From the NCBI GenBank assembly GCA_947468665.1, contig CANILH010000020.1:1-43061 (forward strand): 43,061 nt of DNA, given 5' to 3'. The notes below the pieces were generated by a model that saw only the letters and a program-made list of their open reading frames with translations, was not told the origin of the DNA and made no database searches. A program made the translations under genes and the position numbers. Positions 24,473-33,333 of the stretch are shown piece after piece. Each line of letters opens with the position of its first letter. Positions within the stretch are counted from its first letter, which is position 1. This stretch comes from Oligoflexales bacterium. GTDB taxonomy: Bacteria > Bdellovibrionota_B > Oligoflexia > Oligoflexales > RGVZ01.

Positions 24473-24715
24473 CAGAACCTCACTTGAATTTCCGTTAACA
24501 GCACAATGAAATCTGAACTCCAGAAGAGTCTTTATTTTACCATTTTTAAGCAACAGATAAAATTTTAGAATCAACAATTACCAATCAAAATCCTCCGGAA
24601 ATCCACGAGATGACCCCCTACTCAACGACATCGGCAAGAGAGGTTTCTTGGGTTTTGGAGAACGTAAGCCGATAAGCCAGGGGTTATCAGAATAATTCCA
24701 GCAAGGCAGGCTCCC

Positions 24716-26248
24716 GTGCAAGCAATCAAGCCGCGTAAAACATCTATATCTGGACTGCTCAGGACAAAGTTCAGCGAACGTACAGTCGTCCGTGATCTGG
24801 CAATTCGCCTGATCCTGGCGTTGTCGACTGGGTTTGTTTGCGTCGCTTTGATATTGTTTGTCATGCAAACCAGAAACGACAGCAAAGAGCTGCGAAGCAG
24901 GCTTACGGCCGGAACCACTCAGCTTGGTAATCTTCTGGCGCTCCCTATGTGGACCTTTAACGAAACGGAAATCAAATCCCTTGTCGGCACCCAAGGCATG
25001 GCGGAAGACGTTACCGGAATCATCATCATTGACGACGCTAAGCGCCCAGTCACCAACTTCCTGAAAAACGGCCAGTCAAAGGACATACAAGTCAGTCGGG
25101 ACATAGTGTACAAAGGCCGAAAAATAGGCAGCGTACGCGTTTTCGCGAGCACTACACCGTTATTCAATCGCGCGTTCAAAAACCTCGCCATGGTCGCGGT
25201 GATGAGCATCGTCGCGATCGTAATCGTCGTCTTGTTGATTCTTTACCTGCTGAATATGTATCTGGACGAGCCGCTTCACCGACTTGTCTCAGGTATTCAG
25301 CTGATCGCCAGCGGTCAATACCGCGATAAGCTTCCGTCCGTTCCCCAGAAAGAGCTTTCGCGTATTACGGACGAGGTAAATTTCATGGCTGAAAAAATCG
25401 CCCTGCGCGAGCTTCAGATAAAAGAAAACATGGAGGCCGCGACGGTTCTCAAAACTGAACTTGGCATCGCGGAAACCATCCAGAGATCTATGACATCGAC
25501 GAAAGGATTTAATACTGCCAGGCGAGTGGCACAGTACTACCAGCCGATGAATAACCTCTCCGGGGACTGGATGACTGTATTTGAGTGTGATAAAGGCAAC
25601 ACGATCTACGCCCTCGTTGGCGATGTTACCGGTCACGGCATTCCGCAGGGCCTTGTAACGATGGCGGCATTTGGGGCGATCCAGACTCTCAGACCGCTTA
25701 TCCAACAAAACAGCAGAAGCTTCACTCCAGCGGTCATTCTGAATATTTTAAGAAGCGCTCTGGTGACACTTCTACACGAGTGCCAACTGGCAATGACGGT
25801 ATCCGTCATAAAAATCGACACCAATTCCCGGGAGCTCAGCATGTCCAGCGCGGGTCACCCTTTGCCTCTTGTCATACGGCCTGACTCAGGTGGGGTAAAA
25901 GTTCAGGTGTTGTCCGCAAAACCGCAGTCACCGCTGGGGTTTGAGTTCCTGACCAGATCCTCGGCACCATTAGCCTATAAGGATAGTCATCACAAACTCG
26001 AGGCAGACGACACAATACTCCTCTTTAGTGATGGGCTTACTGAGGCGCGAGATCGCTCCAACAAGCAATTTCAGAAAAAATTCGTATCAATACTGAAATC
26101 CCTCGACCGACGATATCCACCATCCATATTACTGGATCGCGTCATGCAAAATTTGCGTGACCATACGGAAGGCAAACAGCCCGATGACGATATATGCCTT
26201 CTCGTAATCGACACCAGAAAGGATGACGGTCATGAGGCTGTGGCTTAA
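24716..26248 (+). CDS. Membrane-bound SpoIIE-type PP2C phosphatase
   Basis: A 510-residue two-TM regulator, start GTG 24716. TM1 30-50, a periplasmic sensor part 51-157 (LGNLLALPMWTFNETEI pattern of the sensor domains seen in such receptors), TM2 158-180, HAMP about 183-235, then a PP2C domain of the RsbU/SpoIIE class. Metal-site motifs are LSGDWMTVFE (281-290), VGDVTGHGIPQG (301-312), SAGHPLPL and LFSDGLTEARD, and the C-terminal PDDDICLLVI. The aspartates are present, so it should be active as a serine phosphatase, usually acting on an anti-anti-sigma (STAS) partner; no such partner is in the window. Its end overlaps the binding-protein gene by 17 bases, suggesting that the binding protein feeds its sensing. 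Confidence 0.9.
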   Translation: MQAIKPRKTSISGLLRTKFSERTVVRDLAIRLILALSTGFVCVALILFVMQTRNDSKELRSRLTAGTTQLGNLLALPMWTFNETEIKSLVGTQGMAEDVTGIIIIDDAKRPVTNFLKNGQSKDIQVSRDIVYKGRKIGSVRVFASTTPLFNRAFKNLAMVAVMSIVAIVIVVLLILYLLNMYLDEPLHRLVSGIQLIASGQYRDKLPSVPQKELSRITDEVNFMAEKIALRELQIKENMEAATVLKTELGIAETIQRSMTSTKGFNTARRVAQYYQPMNNLSGDWMTVFECDKGNTIYALVGDVTGHGIPQGLVTMAAFGAIQTLRPLIQQNSRSFTPAVILNILRSALVTLLHECQLAMTVSVIKIDTNSRELSMSSAGHPLPLVIRPDSGGVKVQVLSAKPQSPLGFEFLTRSSAPLAYKDSHHKLEADDTILLFSDGLTEARDRSNKQFQKKFVSILKSLDRRYPPSILLDRVMQNLRDHTEGKQPDDDICLLVIDTRKDDGHEAVA

Positions 26249-26993
26249 CTTTCTAGCGCTGGCGCTTGCGACATCCGCCAAAGCGCGGCCACTCACCGTC
26301 AGCGCGCCGGATTGGCCACCGTTTTATATTCATGAGGATGGAAATGCGCTCTATAGGGGGATGGCCTGGGATATTCTCGCCAATTGCGCCGGGCAAATTG
26401 ACAAAGACGCCGTGTTTGACATGTACCCTATTCGCAGGATGTTCAAGTACATGGAAACCGGCGACCTTGATCTCAACATTATGAGTTTCAAGGCTGAACG
26501 AACCTCAACCGTTAACTACGGCAAAGAGATCGTATTCGAGAACACCTACGGCGTGTGGTCGGGAGCCTCTCACACAGCTAAAATAAAGTCTCTGACTGAT
26601 CTCAATGCCTTGAATGTCGCGCTGCTCATAGGACTCCACCCGTCAGAGGAGTATAAAAAATGGCTTGCGATCCGACAGGCAACACCATCGGGCAAAGAAA
26701 CACTTATTTTGAACGAACAGGAGCAAATATTAAAAATGCTAGCGGACAACCGAATTGATGCCACCGTGGGATCCGGACCGGAGTTTCGTTGGCGAGCTCG
26801 GAAACTCGGACTTTCGACAAAAGTGAGAGACACCGGACTGCTCATTCAGAGACAGGCGTATTTTTTTGTTGTCGCCAAAGAAAGCTCCATCTACAAACAC
26901 CACCCGGACATTCTCCGCCGGCTGGATCAATGCGTAAAGGATATGAAAAAATCCGGAGCGTGGGCAAAACTGAAAGAGCATTATCAGCTCTGA
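26232..26993 (+). CDS. Solute-binding protein family 3 (amino-acid type)
   Basis: The start is ATG 26232, eight bases after AAAGGA, although an ATG at 26223 also exists. The 253-residue product has a signal peptide ending near SAKA. The mature protein reads like a bacterial family 3 binding protein: VSAPDWPPFYIHEDGNALYRGMAWDIL, then DMYPIRRMFKYMETGDLDLNIMSF and RIDATVGSGPEFRWRARKLG. No permease or ATPase gene is adjacent. Instead it overlaps the membrane PP2C gene, so a sensing role (ligand presented to the receptor's periplasmic part) is more likely than uptake. That is an inference. Confidence 0.85.
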   Translation: MRLWLNFLALALATSAKARPLTVSAPDWPPFYIHEDGNALYRGMAWDILANCAGQIDKDAVFDMYPIRRMFKYMETGDLDLNIMSFKAERTSTVNYGKEIVFENTYGVWSGASHTAKIKSLTDLNALNVALLIGLHPSEEYKKWLAIRQATPSGKETLILNEQEQILKMLADNRIDATVGSGPEFRWRARKLGLSTKVRDTGLLIQRQAYFFVVAKESSIYKHHPDILRRLDQCVKDMKKSGAWAKLKEHYQL

Positions 26994-27082
26994 CTCTGCT
27001 CCGAAAAACCAGACTGAATAAACCCGTTAAGATAATGTAACTCATTGATTAATAAGCAAAATATATTTACTCTCACCTTTCT

Positions 27083-27111
27083 TTGAAATTCGCCTTAATG
27101 TCATGTAGACT
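27083..27111 (+). promoter_or_regulatory. Candidate sigma-70 promoter
   Basis: TTGAAA (27083-27088), a 17-base spacer and TAGACT (27106-27111). It gives a leader of about 45 bases before the ATG at 27164, with AGGAG at 27149-27153. Good spacing, moderate -10. Confidence 0.4.
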
Positions 27112-27163
27112 AATTTCCTGAATCCACTTTTTATTTTTTTGACTGGCTAGGAGTTTAAGTCTC

Positions 27164-27673
27164 ATGGATGGACTAAAAACACGGACCTGTGGCTACTGTG
27201 ATGCTGAGCGTTCCTGGAATTGGAATGGCCAAAAGATGAAAGACGGCTCAAAAGTCTATATGGATGAGAACAGTCATCGTTGGGCTGGCCGTCGCTGTCC
27301 TGTTTGCGAAAAGAGCCGGGTCGCCGCCGCTGTTCGCCATGACAGTTTTGACCGCGAGATGATTTTTCAGCAGCTCGCTGAAAAGGGATTCACCATAAAA
27401 TCAAAAACTCACCCGGTAACCGTTGAGAAGGATGGCCAACCCTACCAAGTAGGAATTCGCCGTGCCCGCACAGTTGACGGTTCCATCCTGATCGAGTCTC
27501 CAGCCGATGCCCGCGATGATATCGTCGCGCTCGTGTTTGAATCCGTAAGGCTTTGTACGCCGGAGCAGATCAAAGGCGTCAACGTCTTTGTGCCTCCGAC
27601 TGATACTCCGCGTAATATGTCTCAGGTTCCAAATGTCAGCGTTGATGCCCGAACAGGTGCCGAGTCATTCTGA
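27164..27673 (+). CDS. Small protein with a zinc-ribbon-like N terminus
   Basis: A 169-residue protein with AGGAG ten bases before ATG 27164. Residues 9-48 hold two CxxC pairs (TCGYC and RCPVC, 33 residues apart) with an intervening basic/aromatic stretch SWNWNGQKMKDG, which is a treble-clef or zinc-ribbon layout. The rest (60-169) is a compact domain with VTVEKDGQPYQVGIRRARTVDG and a serine/proline-rich tail. No signal peptide, so cytoplasmic. I do not recognise a family. It converges on nadB and seems to be a single-gene unit. Confidence 0.75.
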   Translation: MDGLKTRTCGYCDAERSWNWNGQKMKDGSKVYMDENSHRWAGRRCPVCEKSRVAAAVRHDSFDREMIFQQLAEKGFTIKSKTHPVTVEKDGQPYQVGIRRARTVDGSILIESPADARDDIVALVFESVRLCTPEQIKGVNVFVPPTDTPRNMSQVPNVSVDARTGAESF

Positions 27674-27690
27674 GAGACTTAGGGTCGGTA

Positions 27691-29286
27691 TTAAATAATA
27701 CTGTCTTTAGCCAATGGTCCGGGTTCCGGCCAGTCGAGCATGTAATGAATTCCCCGCGACTCCTTACGAGCCATCGCTGAGTGGATTGTGAGCCATGCCA
27801 CAGCCGCCAGATTTCGCACCTCAAGAACCTCACTCGAAACACGGTTACGCCACCAGTAATCGTCCAGTTCCTGACGAATATTCTCCACCCTTGCCAATGC
27901 GCGCTTGAGCCGATGCTCACTGCGGACGATACCGACATAATTCCACATAACACGACGAATCTCGTCCCATGCATGAGTAAGTACAACCTGCTCATCAGGA
28001 GCCGGAGGATCACCATTGACCCAAGACGCTGAGTGACCGCCATAAGACCCGAGATCACCGCGCTCGCTGACATCGCGAGCAGCCCGATCAGCAAACACCA
28101 TGGCTTCGAGAAGACTATTGGACGCAAGACGGTTGGCGCCATGAAGTCCTGTGCACGCGACCTCGCCGATCGCGTACAATCGTCCGACGTTTGTACGCCC
28201 AACGTTGTCGGTCACCAGACCGCCACAACTGTAATGAGCGGCCGGGACGACGGGAATCATTTCCCGCGTCATGTCGATGCCAAACCTTAAACATGTCTCA
28301 TTGATATTTGGGAAAAGAGTTTTGATTTTCACTGGTCCAAGATGTCTCACGTCAAGCCAAACATGAGGATCCCCGCTCTGTTTAAGCTCGATATCAATCG
28401 CCCTAGCCACGATATCACGGGGCGCTAGTGAGCCCATTGGGTGATAGCCCTCCATGAACGGGTCCCCGCGCAGGTTCTTAAGGATACCGCCCTCCCCCCG
28501 GACCGCCTCACTGATCAGAAAATTCTTCGCCTTGTGGTGATAAAGACACGTAGGGTGAAACTGCATAAACTCTAAATTGGCTACGCGGCATCCCGCCCGC
28601 CAACCCATTGCCAGCCCGTCGCCTGTCGCGCTGTCAGGATTTGACGTATAGAGATAGAGCTTGCCATGTCCTCCCGTACAAAGAAACGTCACCTGGCTCA
28701 AAATCCTTGTAACACGCCTTGTTTCCCGGTCATAAAACCACGCGCCCAGACAATTATTCTGCGCGAAGTCGGGCGCGACTTTATCTGTAGTCAGGAGGTC
28801 AATGGCAGTGTGGTTCTCGATAATCCGGATCCCCGGATGGCGCCTGACCCTGTTGATCAATGCTTCCGCGACAACACGGCCGGTTATATCCTTGGAGTGA
28901 ATCACACGACGGTGACTGTGGCCGCCTTCTTTCGTGAGATGAAAGCCACCATTCTGATCGGCGTCAAACTTCGCTCCCAGCTCAGCCAGCTCTCGCACAA
29001 GACGAGGTCCCTCACTGACCACGAGACGCACGATATCCTCGTGACAAAGCCCTCCACCGGCTTCCATTGTGTCCCGGACATGATTGTCAAAACTATCGGC
29101 AGGATCCAGAACCGTGGCAATTCCGCCCTGGGCATACCAGGTATTGCTTTCCTCAAGTTTATTTTTGACAACAACTGTGACCGATCCGTGCTCAGCCAGT
29201 TTAAGGGCAAGTGTCAAACCTGCGATTCCCGCGCCGATAACAAGATGCTCGGTCTCAAAATTTGCGTCAGTTGCGAAAGCTGTCAA
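27691..29286 (-). CDS. nadB: L-aspartate oxidase
   Basis: NadB oxidises L-aspartate to iminoaspartate, the first step of de novo NAD synthesis, with FAD and usually oxygen or fumarate as acceptor. The start is TTG 29286, eight bases after AAGGA; a longer reading from TTG 29331 has no ribosome site. The 531-residue product has the FAD loop VIGAGIAGLTLALKLAEHG, NTWYAQGGIATVL, TKEGGHSHRRVIHSKDITGR, GYHPMGSLAPRD and LHGANRLASNSLLEA. The C-terminal helical part ends SRGIHYMLDWPEP, characteristic of NadB rather than succinate dehydrogenase. nadA and nadC are not in the window, so the pathway genes are dispersed. It is divergent from pgsA. Confidence 0.95.
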   Translation of the reverse strand: MTAFATDANFETEHLVIGAGIAGLTLALKLAEHGSVTVVVKNKLEESNTWYAQGGIATVLDPADSFDNHVRDTMEAGGGLCHEDIVRLVVSEGPRLVRELAELGAKFDADQNGGFHLTKEGGHSHRRVIHSKDITGRVVAEALINRVRRHPGIRIIENHTAIDLLTTDKVAPDFAQNNCLGAWFYDRETRRVTRILSQVTFLCTGGHGKLYLYTSNPDSATGDGLAMGWRAGCRVANLEFMQFHPTCLYHHKAKNFLISEAVRGEGGILKNLRGDPFMEGYHPMGSLAPRDIVARAIDIELKQSGDPHVWLDVRHLGPVKIKTLFPNINETCLRFGIDMTREMIPVVPAAHYSCGGLVTDNVGRTNVGRLYAIGEVACTGLHGANRLASNSLLEAMVFADRAARDVSERGDLGSYGGHSASWVNGDPPAPDEQVVLTHAWDEIRRVMWNYVGIVRSEHRLKRALARVENIRQELDDYWWRNRVSSEVLEVRNLAAVAWLTIHSAMARKESRGIHYMLDWPEPGPLAKDSII

Positions 29287-29482
29287 TGAATGAATCCTTT
29301 TTAGGCATGAACAACCTCCCAGAAGATCCAAGGTATCCCGAGAGTCACTTGCAGAGATGGCCGATTTAAGTTAGTTTTTCAATGATAAAGTGACTCAAGA
29401 ATTGTCATTGTCGCTTATTTGTCATTTGCCTGCGGTGCCTGGGATCGACCATGTCCGCATTACTCCGGGGTAAGCCTTCTTA

Positions 29483-30070
29483 ATGCCTCCAGCTCTTTCC
29501 AAGGTTCCCTGGCTCGCTAATCTGCCCAACCAGCTGACGCTGGGACGTATTTTGGCAATTCCTCTTCTTCTATTCGTCTATCCCCTCGGGTTTCAGGCCA
29601 CTAATATAATCTGCGCCCTGATATTTGCTCTGGCTGGAGTTACCGATATCCTCGATGGCTATTTCGCCCGCCTTTATAAGCAGGAAAGTCGCCTGGGAGC
29701 TCTCCTTGATCCGGTGGCTGACAAAATGCTCTCGGGGGCCTGCCTTATTTTACTTGCCGACTCCCAAGCACTGCCGGCGTGGATCTGCGGGTTTTTACTA
29801 TGTCGTGATATCGCCGTAAGTGGCCTGCGCATGATCGCGCTTGAGGATGGATACACCATCAAAGTCAGCGCGTTTGGCAAAGTGAAGACAATTTTACAAG
29901 ATGTCGCCATATTTTCGCTAATGATTGGTCAGGACATGTTTGACATCCCATTCCGGATTACGGGAATGGGATGTATTTGGCTGGCCCTGGCAGTGAGTCT
30001 CTACTCGGGATATCTTTACTTTGAGGAGTTCCTTGATCAGGCGCCAACTCCCCCTCCCGAAGGTTCTTAA
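29483..30070 (+). CDS. pgsA: CDP-diacylglycerol-glycerol-3-phosphate phosphatidyltransferase
   Basis: PgsA makes phosphatidylglycerol phosphate in the inner membrane. The 195-residue product opens with PNQLTLGRILAIP, the usual PgsA start. It carries the CDP-alcohol phosphotransferase motif D-G-x2-A-R-x8-G-x3-D-x3-D as LDGYFARLYKQESRLGALL followed by DPVADK. Five to six membrane helices follow. The motif is complete and its aspartates are present. The gene is first of a probable rightward unit (next gene starts 124 bases on), though no terminator was found between them. Confidence 0.95.
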   Translation: MPPALSKVPWLANLPNQLTLGRILAIPLLLFVYPLGFQATNIICALIFALAGVTDILDGYFARLYKQESRLGALLDPVADKMLSGACLILLADSQALPAWICGFLLCRDIAVSGLRMIALEDGYTIKVSAFGKVKTILQDVAIFSLMIGQDMFDIPFRITGMGCIWLALAVSLYSGYLYFEEFLDQAPTPPPEGS

Positions 30071-30194
30071 TTCAACCACTTAGCGCGCTTGCCTGCGGGC
30101 TCAGTTACCCCAAAACATCCCCTTACCTCAACATTTACGCCAGCATACCGATAAACCTCCGGTTACAGAACTATATTTTTTTTGAATACCGGAG

Positions 30195-30986
30195 TTGTAT
30201 CTGGACAGCGTAGTCCCAAAAATTTATTTGGTCATTCCTGACGCGTCAGCGATGCTAATCAGGCGTCTGATCGGCTCTGGCGTCGCCCTTGACGTGCCTG
30301 TAAATGTCTTACAATCTATTCATGAACTTCCCGCCCACCCTCCAGATGGCGCTATTCTGGTGCTTCCGAAGGATTGTAACCTGAATTATCCCGATCCAAA
30401 TAAACGCGGGTGGGCCAGAATTCTCATTGTGACTACGGAACAGGGGCCGCCGATCCCCGGGGTGGGACGCATAATCCCGAGTTCTATGGAGAAGCCAAAC
30501 ACCACGTGGAGCCAAATATTACAGACGGTATTTGAGGCGGGAAAAACACCATTTACAAGCTCCTCATGGCACTCCACTCGTTTACAGGATCAGATACCTT
30601 TTGCGGATTTACCGCTAAAATTATTGTCATGGGCTAAAATCCAAAAAATAATTTCCTACGCATCAATCGGATCCATCCTTAAATCTCTGGAGCAACTGAC
30701 CGGGAAGCTTGGCTCTCGCATCGTTGACTTCGAGATGTCGGCGGACGCCACATCCTTTCAGTTAACTTTATCCTGCGCTGATCAAGACGACATGATACGG
30801 AAGGCTTTTACTGACATTTCGGCCAGCCCGTACGCTCAACTTTCCTATGTCCGCAAGGGGGAAAACTCCACCATTGCCTGGCTTAAAGTGGATTTTGGTG
30901 TCCCGGCAACATCAAGAATCTGCCTGATCACAAACGACGAATCATCAGAGGATACCGACCGCATCCTGGATCAGGAGGCCTCGTGA
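30195..30986 (+). CDS. Unknown protein, first gene of the MBL operon
   Basis: A 263-residue cytoplasmic protein. The start is doubtful. GGAG lies at 30191-30194 directly against TTG 30195; a CTG at 30201 has the ideal six-base spacing but is a rare start. The N-terminal part (to about 120) looks like an alpha/beta receiver-like or Rossmann layout (KIYLVIPDASAMLIRR, GAILVLPKDCNL, ARILIVTTEQGPP). No conserved acid pocket is evident to me, so I do not claim a response regulator. Residues 130-235 form a second, helical-beta domain (LEQLTGKLGSRIVDFEMSAD). Its stop overlaps the next start (GTGA), so it is coupled to the MBL pair and presumably works with it. Confidence 0.7.
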   Translation: MYLDSVVPKIYLVIPDASAMLIRRLIGSGVALDVPVNVLQSIHELPAHPPDGAILVLPKDCNLNYPDPNKRGWARILIVTTEQGPPIPGVGRIIPSSMEKPNTTWSQILQTVFEAGKTPFTSSSWHSTRLQDQIPFADLPLKLLSWAKIQKIISYASIGSILKSLEQLTGKLGSRIVDFEMSADATSFQLTLSCADQDDMIRKAFTDISASPYAQLSYVRKGENSTIAWLKVDFGVPATSRICLITNDESSEDTDRILDQEAS

Positions 30987-31900
30987 AAAAGACACACCCG
31001 GCGATCCTGAAATTCCATGGCGTCAGAGGCTCCCGCCCGATACATCATACAGAAATGACCGCCTACGGCGGCAACTCAACCTGTCTTGAGATTGATACGG
31101 GCATGGATCTGACTCTGGTGATTGACGGGGGCACGGGGCTTCAACATCTTTCCGGTCGATCCGCCGACCATCCAAAACATAAGAAAATCCACATTTTAGT
31201 CACACATACACACTGGGATCACGTCCTGTTTCTTCCATTCCTGAAACAACTCACGCATCCACACTGCGATATTCATATTCACGCGCCGGAGGTTGACGGC
31301 ATTCCCTTCAGTGATCTCTTCGAAATGCTGTTTGCCCATGGCCGCCTGCCAATACCAAGACCAGCCATCAAGGCCAAATTGACCTTCCACAAACTGATCC
31401 CCGGACAGAATTTCCTGATCGAGGGGAAAATAAGAATCGACACCTTTCAGGTGAACCACCAGCACACGACTCTCGGATACAAAATTAGCCATGGTGAGTC
31501 AAGTGTCGCCGTCATCACCGATGCCTCCGTTATCTCCAACGGGAACCATCTCGGCAAAGGCATGCCGGAACGAGCCACAGAGATTGGCAAAGAAGCGTTT
31601 GAGAAAGAGTACGGTGATGGATTGATCGCGTTTCTTCGAGGCGTTCACTCTTTGGTATTCGACACTCATTTTAACGCGAAAAATATCAAGCCAGACTGGG
31701 GGCACGCGACACCGGAAATCGCCATCGACATTTGCGCCAGGGCAGGGATTAAACGCCTTTTCATGTTCCACCACGCGCCCGAGGATAACGACTGCAAGGT
31801 TGCCCTTAAGCAGATGCACGCGCGTTCGCTCGCGCTGAAATTTGGCATTGAAGTCATCAATGCCAGAGAGGAGGACCAATGGCCGCTCATATCAGCCTGA
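30983..31900 (+). CDS. Metallo-beta-lactamase-fold hydrolase (active-looking)
   Basis: A 305-residue protein starting at GTG 30983. The opening GVRGSRPIHHTEMTAYGGNST (residues 13-32, quoted in part) is that of MBL-fold phosphodiesterase-like proteins. The metal motif THTHWDHV holds H75, H77, D79 and H80. Other ligands fit VNHQHTTLGYKI, VITDAS and the terminal FMFHHAPEDND. This subgroup is related to class II cAMP phosphodiesterases and cyclic-phosphate phosphodiesterases, so a phosphodiester or cyclic nucleotide substrate is likely but unproven. It overlaps the previous gene by four bases and the degenerate paralogue by 22. Cytoplasmic (no signal). Confidence 0.88.
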   Translation: MKKTHPAILKFHGVRGSRPIHHTEMTAYGGNSTCLEIDTGMDLTLVIDGGTGLQHLSGRSADHPKHKKIHILVTHTHWDHVLFLPFLKQLTHPHCDIHIHAPEVDGIPFSDLFEMLFAHGRLPIPRPAIKAKLTFHKLIPGQNFLIEGKIRIDTFQVNHQHTTLGYKISHGESSVAVITDASVISNGNHLGKGMPERATEIGKEAFEKEYGDGLIAFLRGVHSLVFDTHFNAKNIKPDWGHATPEIAIDICARAGIKRLFMFHHAPEDNDCKVALKQMHARSLALKFGIEVINAREEDQWPLISA

Positions 31901-32760
31901 GGTTTCTTGGCGTCCGCGCGTTCCACTCCGCTCCAGGACCGCAGAATATCACAACTGGTGGCAACACCGGGTCTATCGAGCTCCACGACGGGAGTCAGAG
32001 AATATTCATCAACGCGGGCTTTGGAATCAATATCGCGGGTGACGAACTTTTCGCACATTATCTAAAAACAAAAACCCCGGTGAACTGCACCTTCCTGTTT
32101 TCTGATTTTATGTTTGATTCCATACTTGGCCTTCCATTTTTCACCCCGATTCATTTTAAGTCCACGGAGCTAGATATCCTGACTGGGGCACGGGAGATCG
32201 ACGCTATTGATGGAATTAACGACGCGGCAACTAATTTATTCTCCCCATTCACTGGTCTGTGCGGTTTCCGCGCTGAAATCTCCATTCGCACACTCGACTC
32301 CGCTATGCAGCTCGGCCAATGGACAATCCGGGCGTTAACGCTTGCGCATCCTCTGACCCCATATCCAGTCACAGTTTGGCGCATGTCTCATGACTCCGGC
32401 GCCGACATTGGAATTGTCATGACTTGCGACAACGATTCCCAGTCCATGGGCAAAGTCGGCGACTTCCTCAGCGGATGCCACACACTTATTTGCGCAGCGT
32501 CTACGTCTCCTGAGCAGGATGGCTGGGACCTGCACCGCACCGGGTTTGATGACGCATTGAGTCTTGCTCTTAACATCAATGCCGACGAGTTATACCTGAC
32601 CCAATTTCACCCTGAGATGACGGATCTCCTCCTCCAGCGCCAACTAACGAGACTCCATGAATCTCTCCCGGCAAAAAACGCGAGTTTGCGCATACACCTG
32701 GCCTCCGAAATCGAGACCATCGCTCCGATTTGCTCAATTCCAGTAAAAAAGGCGGGGTGA
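31879..32760 (+). CDS. Metallo-beta-lactamase-like paralogue lacking the HxHxDH motif
   Basis: A 293-residue paralogue of the preceding gene, behind a strong GGAGG; the start overlaps the previous end by 22 bases. It shares the opening LRFLGVRAFHS..PG..N..TGGNT and the FxxGLPFF/LPFL segment. Where the active protein reads THTHWDHV it reads FSDFMFDSI. Aligning at the following LPF gives H75 to D76, H77 to M78, D79 to D80 and H80 to S81, so three histidine ligands are lost and only the aspartate remains. Later ligand segments are partly kept (LTLAHPLTP, VMTCDND, TQFHPEMTD). Such dead partners are known in other MBL complexes as regulators or dimer halves; a heterodimer with its neighbour is a reasonable inference. 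Confidence 0.85.
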   Translation: MAAHISLRFLGVRAFHSAPGPQNITTGGNTGSIELHDGSQRIFINAGFGINIAGDELFAHYLKTKTPVNCTFLFSDFMFDSILGLPFFTPIHFKSTELDILTGAREIDAIDGINDAATNLFSPFTGLCGFRAEISIRTLDSAMQLGQWTIRALTLAHPLTPYPVTVWRMSHDSGADIGIVMTCDNDSQSMGKVGDFLSGCHTLICAASTSPEQDGWDLHRTGFDDALSLALNINADELYLTQFHPEMTDLLLQRQLTRLHESLPAKNASLRIHLASEIETIAPICSIPVKKAG

Positions 32761-32761
32761 T

Positions 32762-33301
32762 ATGAGCCCATCAGGAAACATAGCCCTCAGTGTCCTTGTC
32801 GCTTCAGCCCTGCTCAGCCTCAGGACTCCGGCGATGGCACGATCATGGTCTGAGAAGGCGCGTTTTCGGCGGTCCTTCCTGATTGTCACGCTGTGCGCGC
32901 TGAATTGCTTTTTGGGAGACGTCGCGCCATACAGGGACTTCGCTTATTTCTCTTACGTAAATCTAATTATCGCGGCCCATCTTATCGTCGCTCAACTTCT
33001 GAGCGTTGGGTCGGTTTGGACCGGCCACCGCACACTTTTAGTAACTCGTCTCATGACATCCGTTCTCGCCTGCCTCATCGCATGGCAGGGTGGAGCCTTG
33101 CCCCTTACATTTATCGTGGTAACAGTCATCGCGGGAGTATCACACGCCTTGCTTGTGAGAGCTGAAATAAGCGAAATAATTATAAATTTCAGCTACTTAA
33201 AAAACCGCTTAGCAACTCTTGAGTCAACAAACCAACGCTTTAAAGCACACGCAGAGCCTGATCAAACAGAAGCCCGTGACAAATCCCGCGAGGCAGGCTA
33301 A
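32762..33301 (+). CDS. Small membrane protein of the MBL operon
   Basis: A 179-residue protein whose start lies one base after the previous stop. It has four predicted membrane helices (about 5-22, 35-50, 60-85, 93-130 as a pair) and a soluble C-terminal coiled coil from FSYLKNRLATLESTNQRFKAH to the charged tail. The coiled coil could tether the soluble partners to the membrane. Topology predicts N- and C-termini in the cytoplasm. I know no family. It ends 32 bases before the PfkB gene, so the operon may include the kinase. Confidence 0.75.
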   Translation: MSPSGNIALSVLVASALLSLRTPAMARSWSEKARFRRSFLIVTLCALNCFLGDVAPYRDFAYFSYVNLIIAAHLIVAQLLSVGSVWTGHRTLLVTRLMTSVLACLIAWQGGALPLTFIVVTVIAGVSHALLVRAEISEIIINFSYLKNRLATLESTNQRFKAHAEPDQTEARDKSREAG

Positions 33302-33333
33302 TCTTCAGGCCCTAATCCTGTGGAGACAGCATC

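Noticed and set aside
28666..29289. Plus-strand open frame of 207 codons
   Set aside because: Antisense to nadB, which is certain from its FAD and signature motifs; the translated text looks random.
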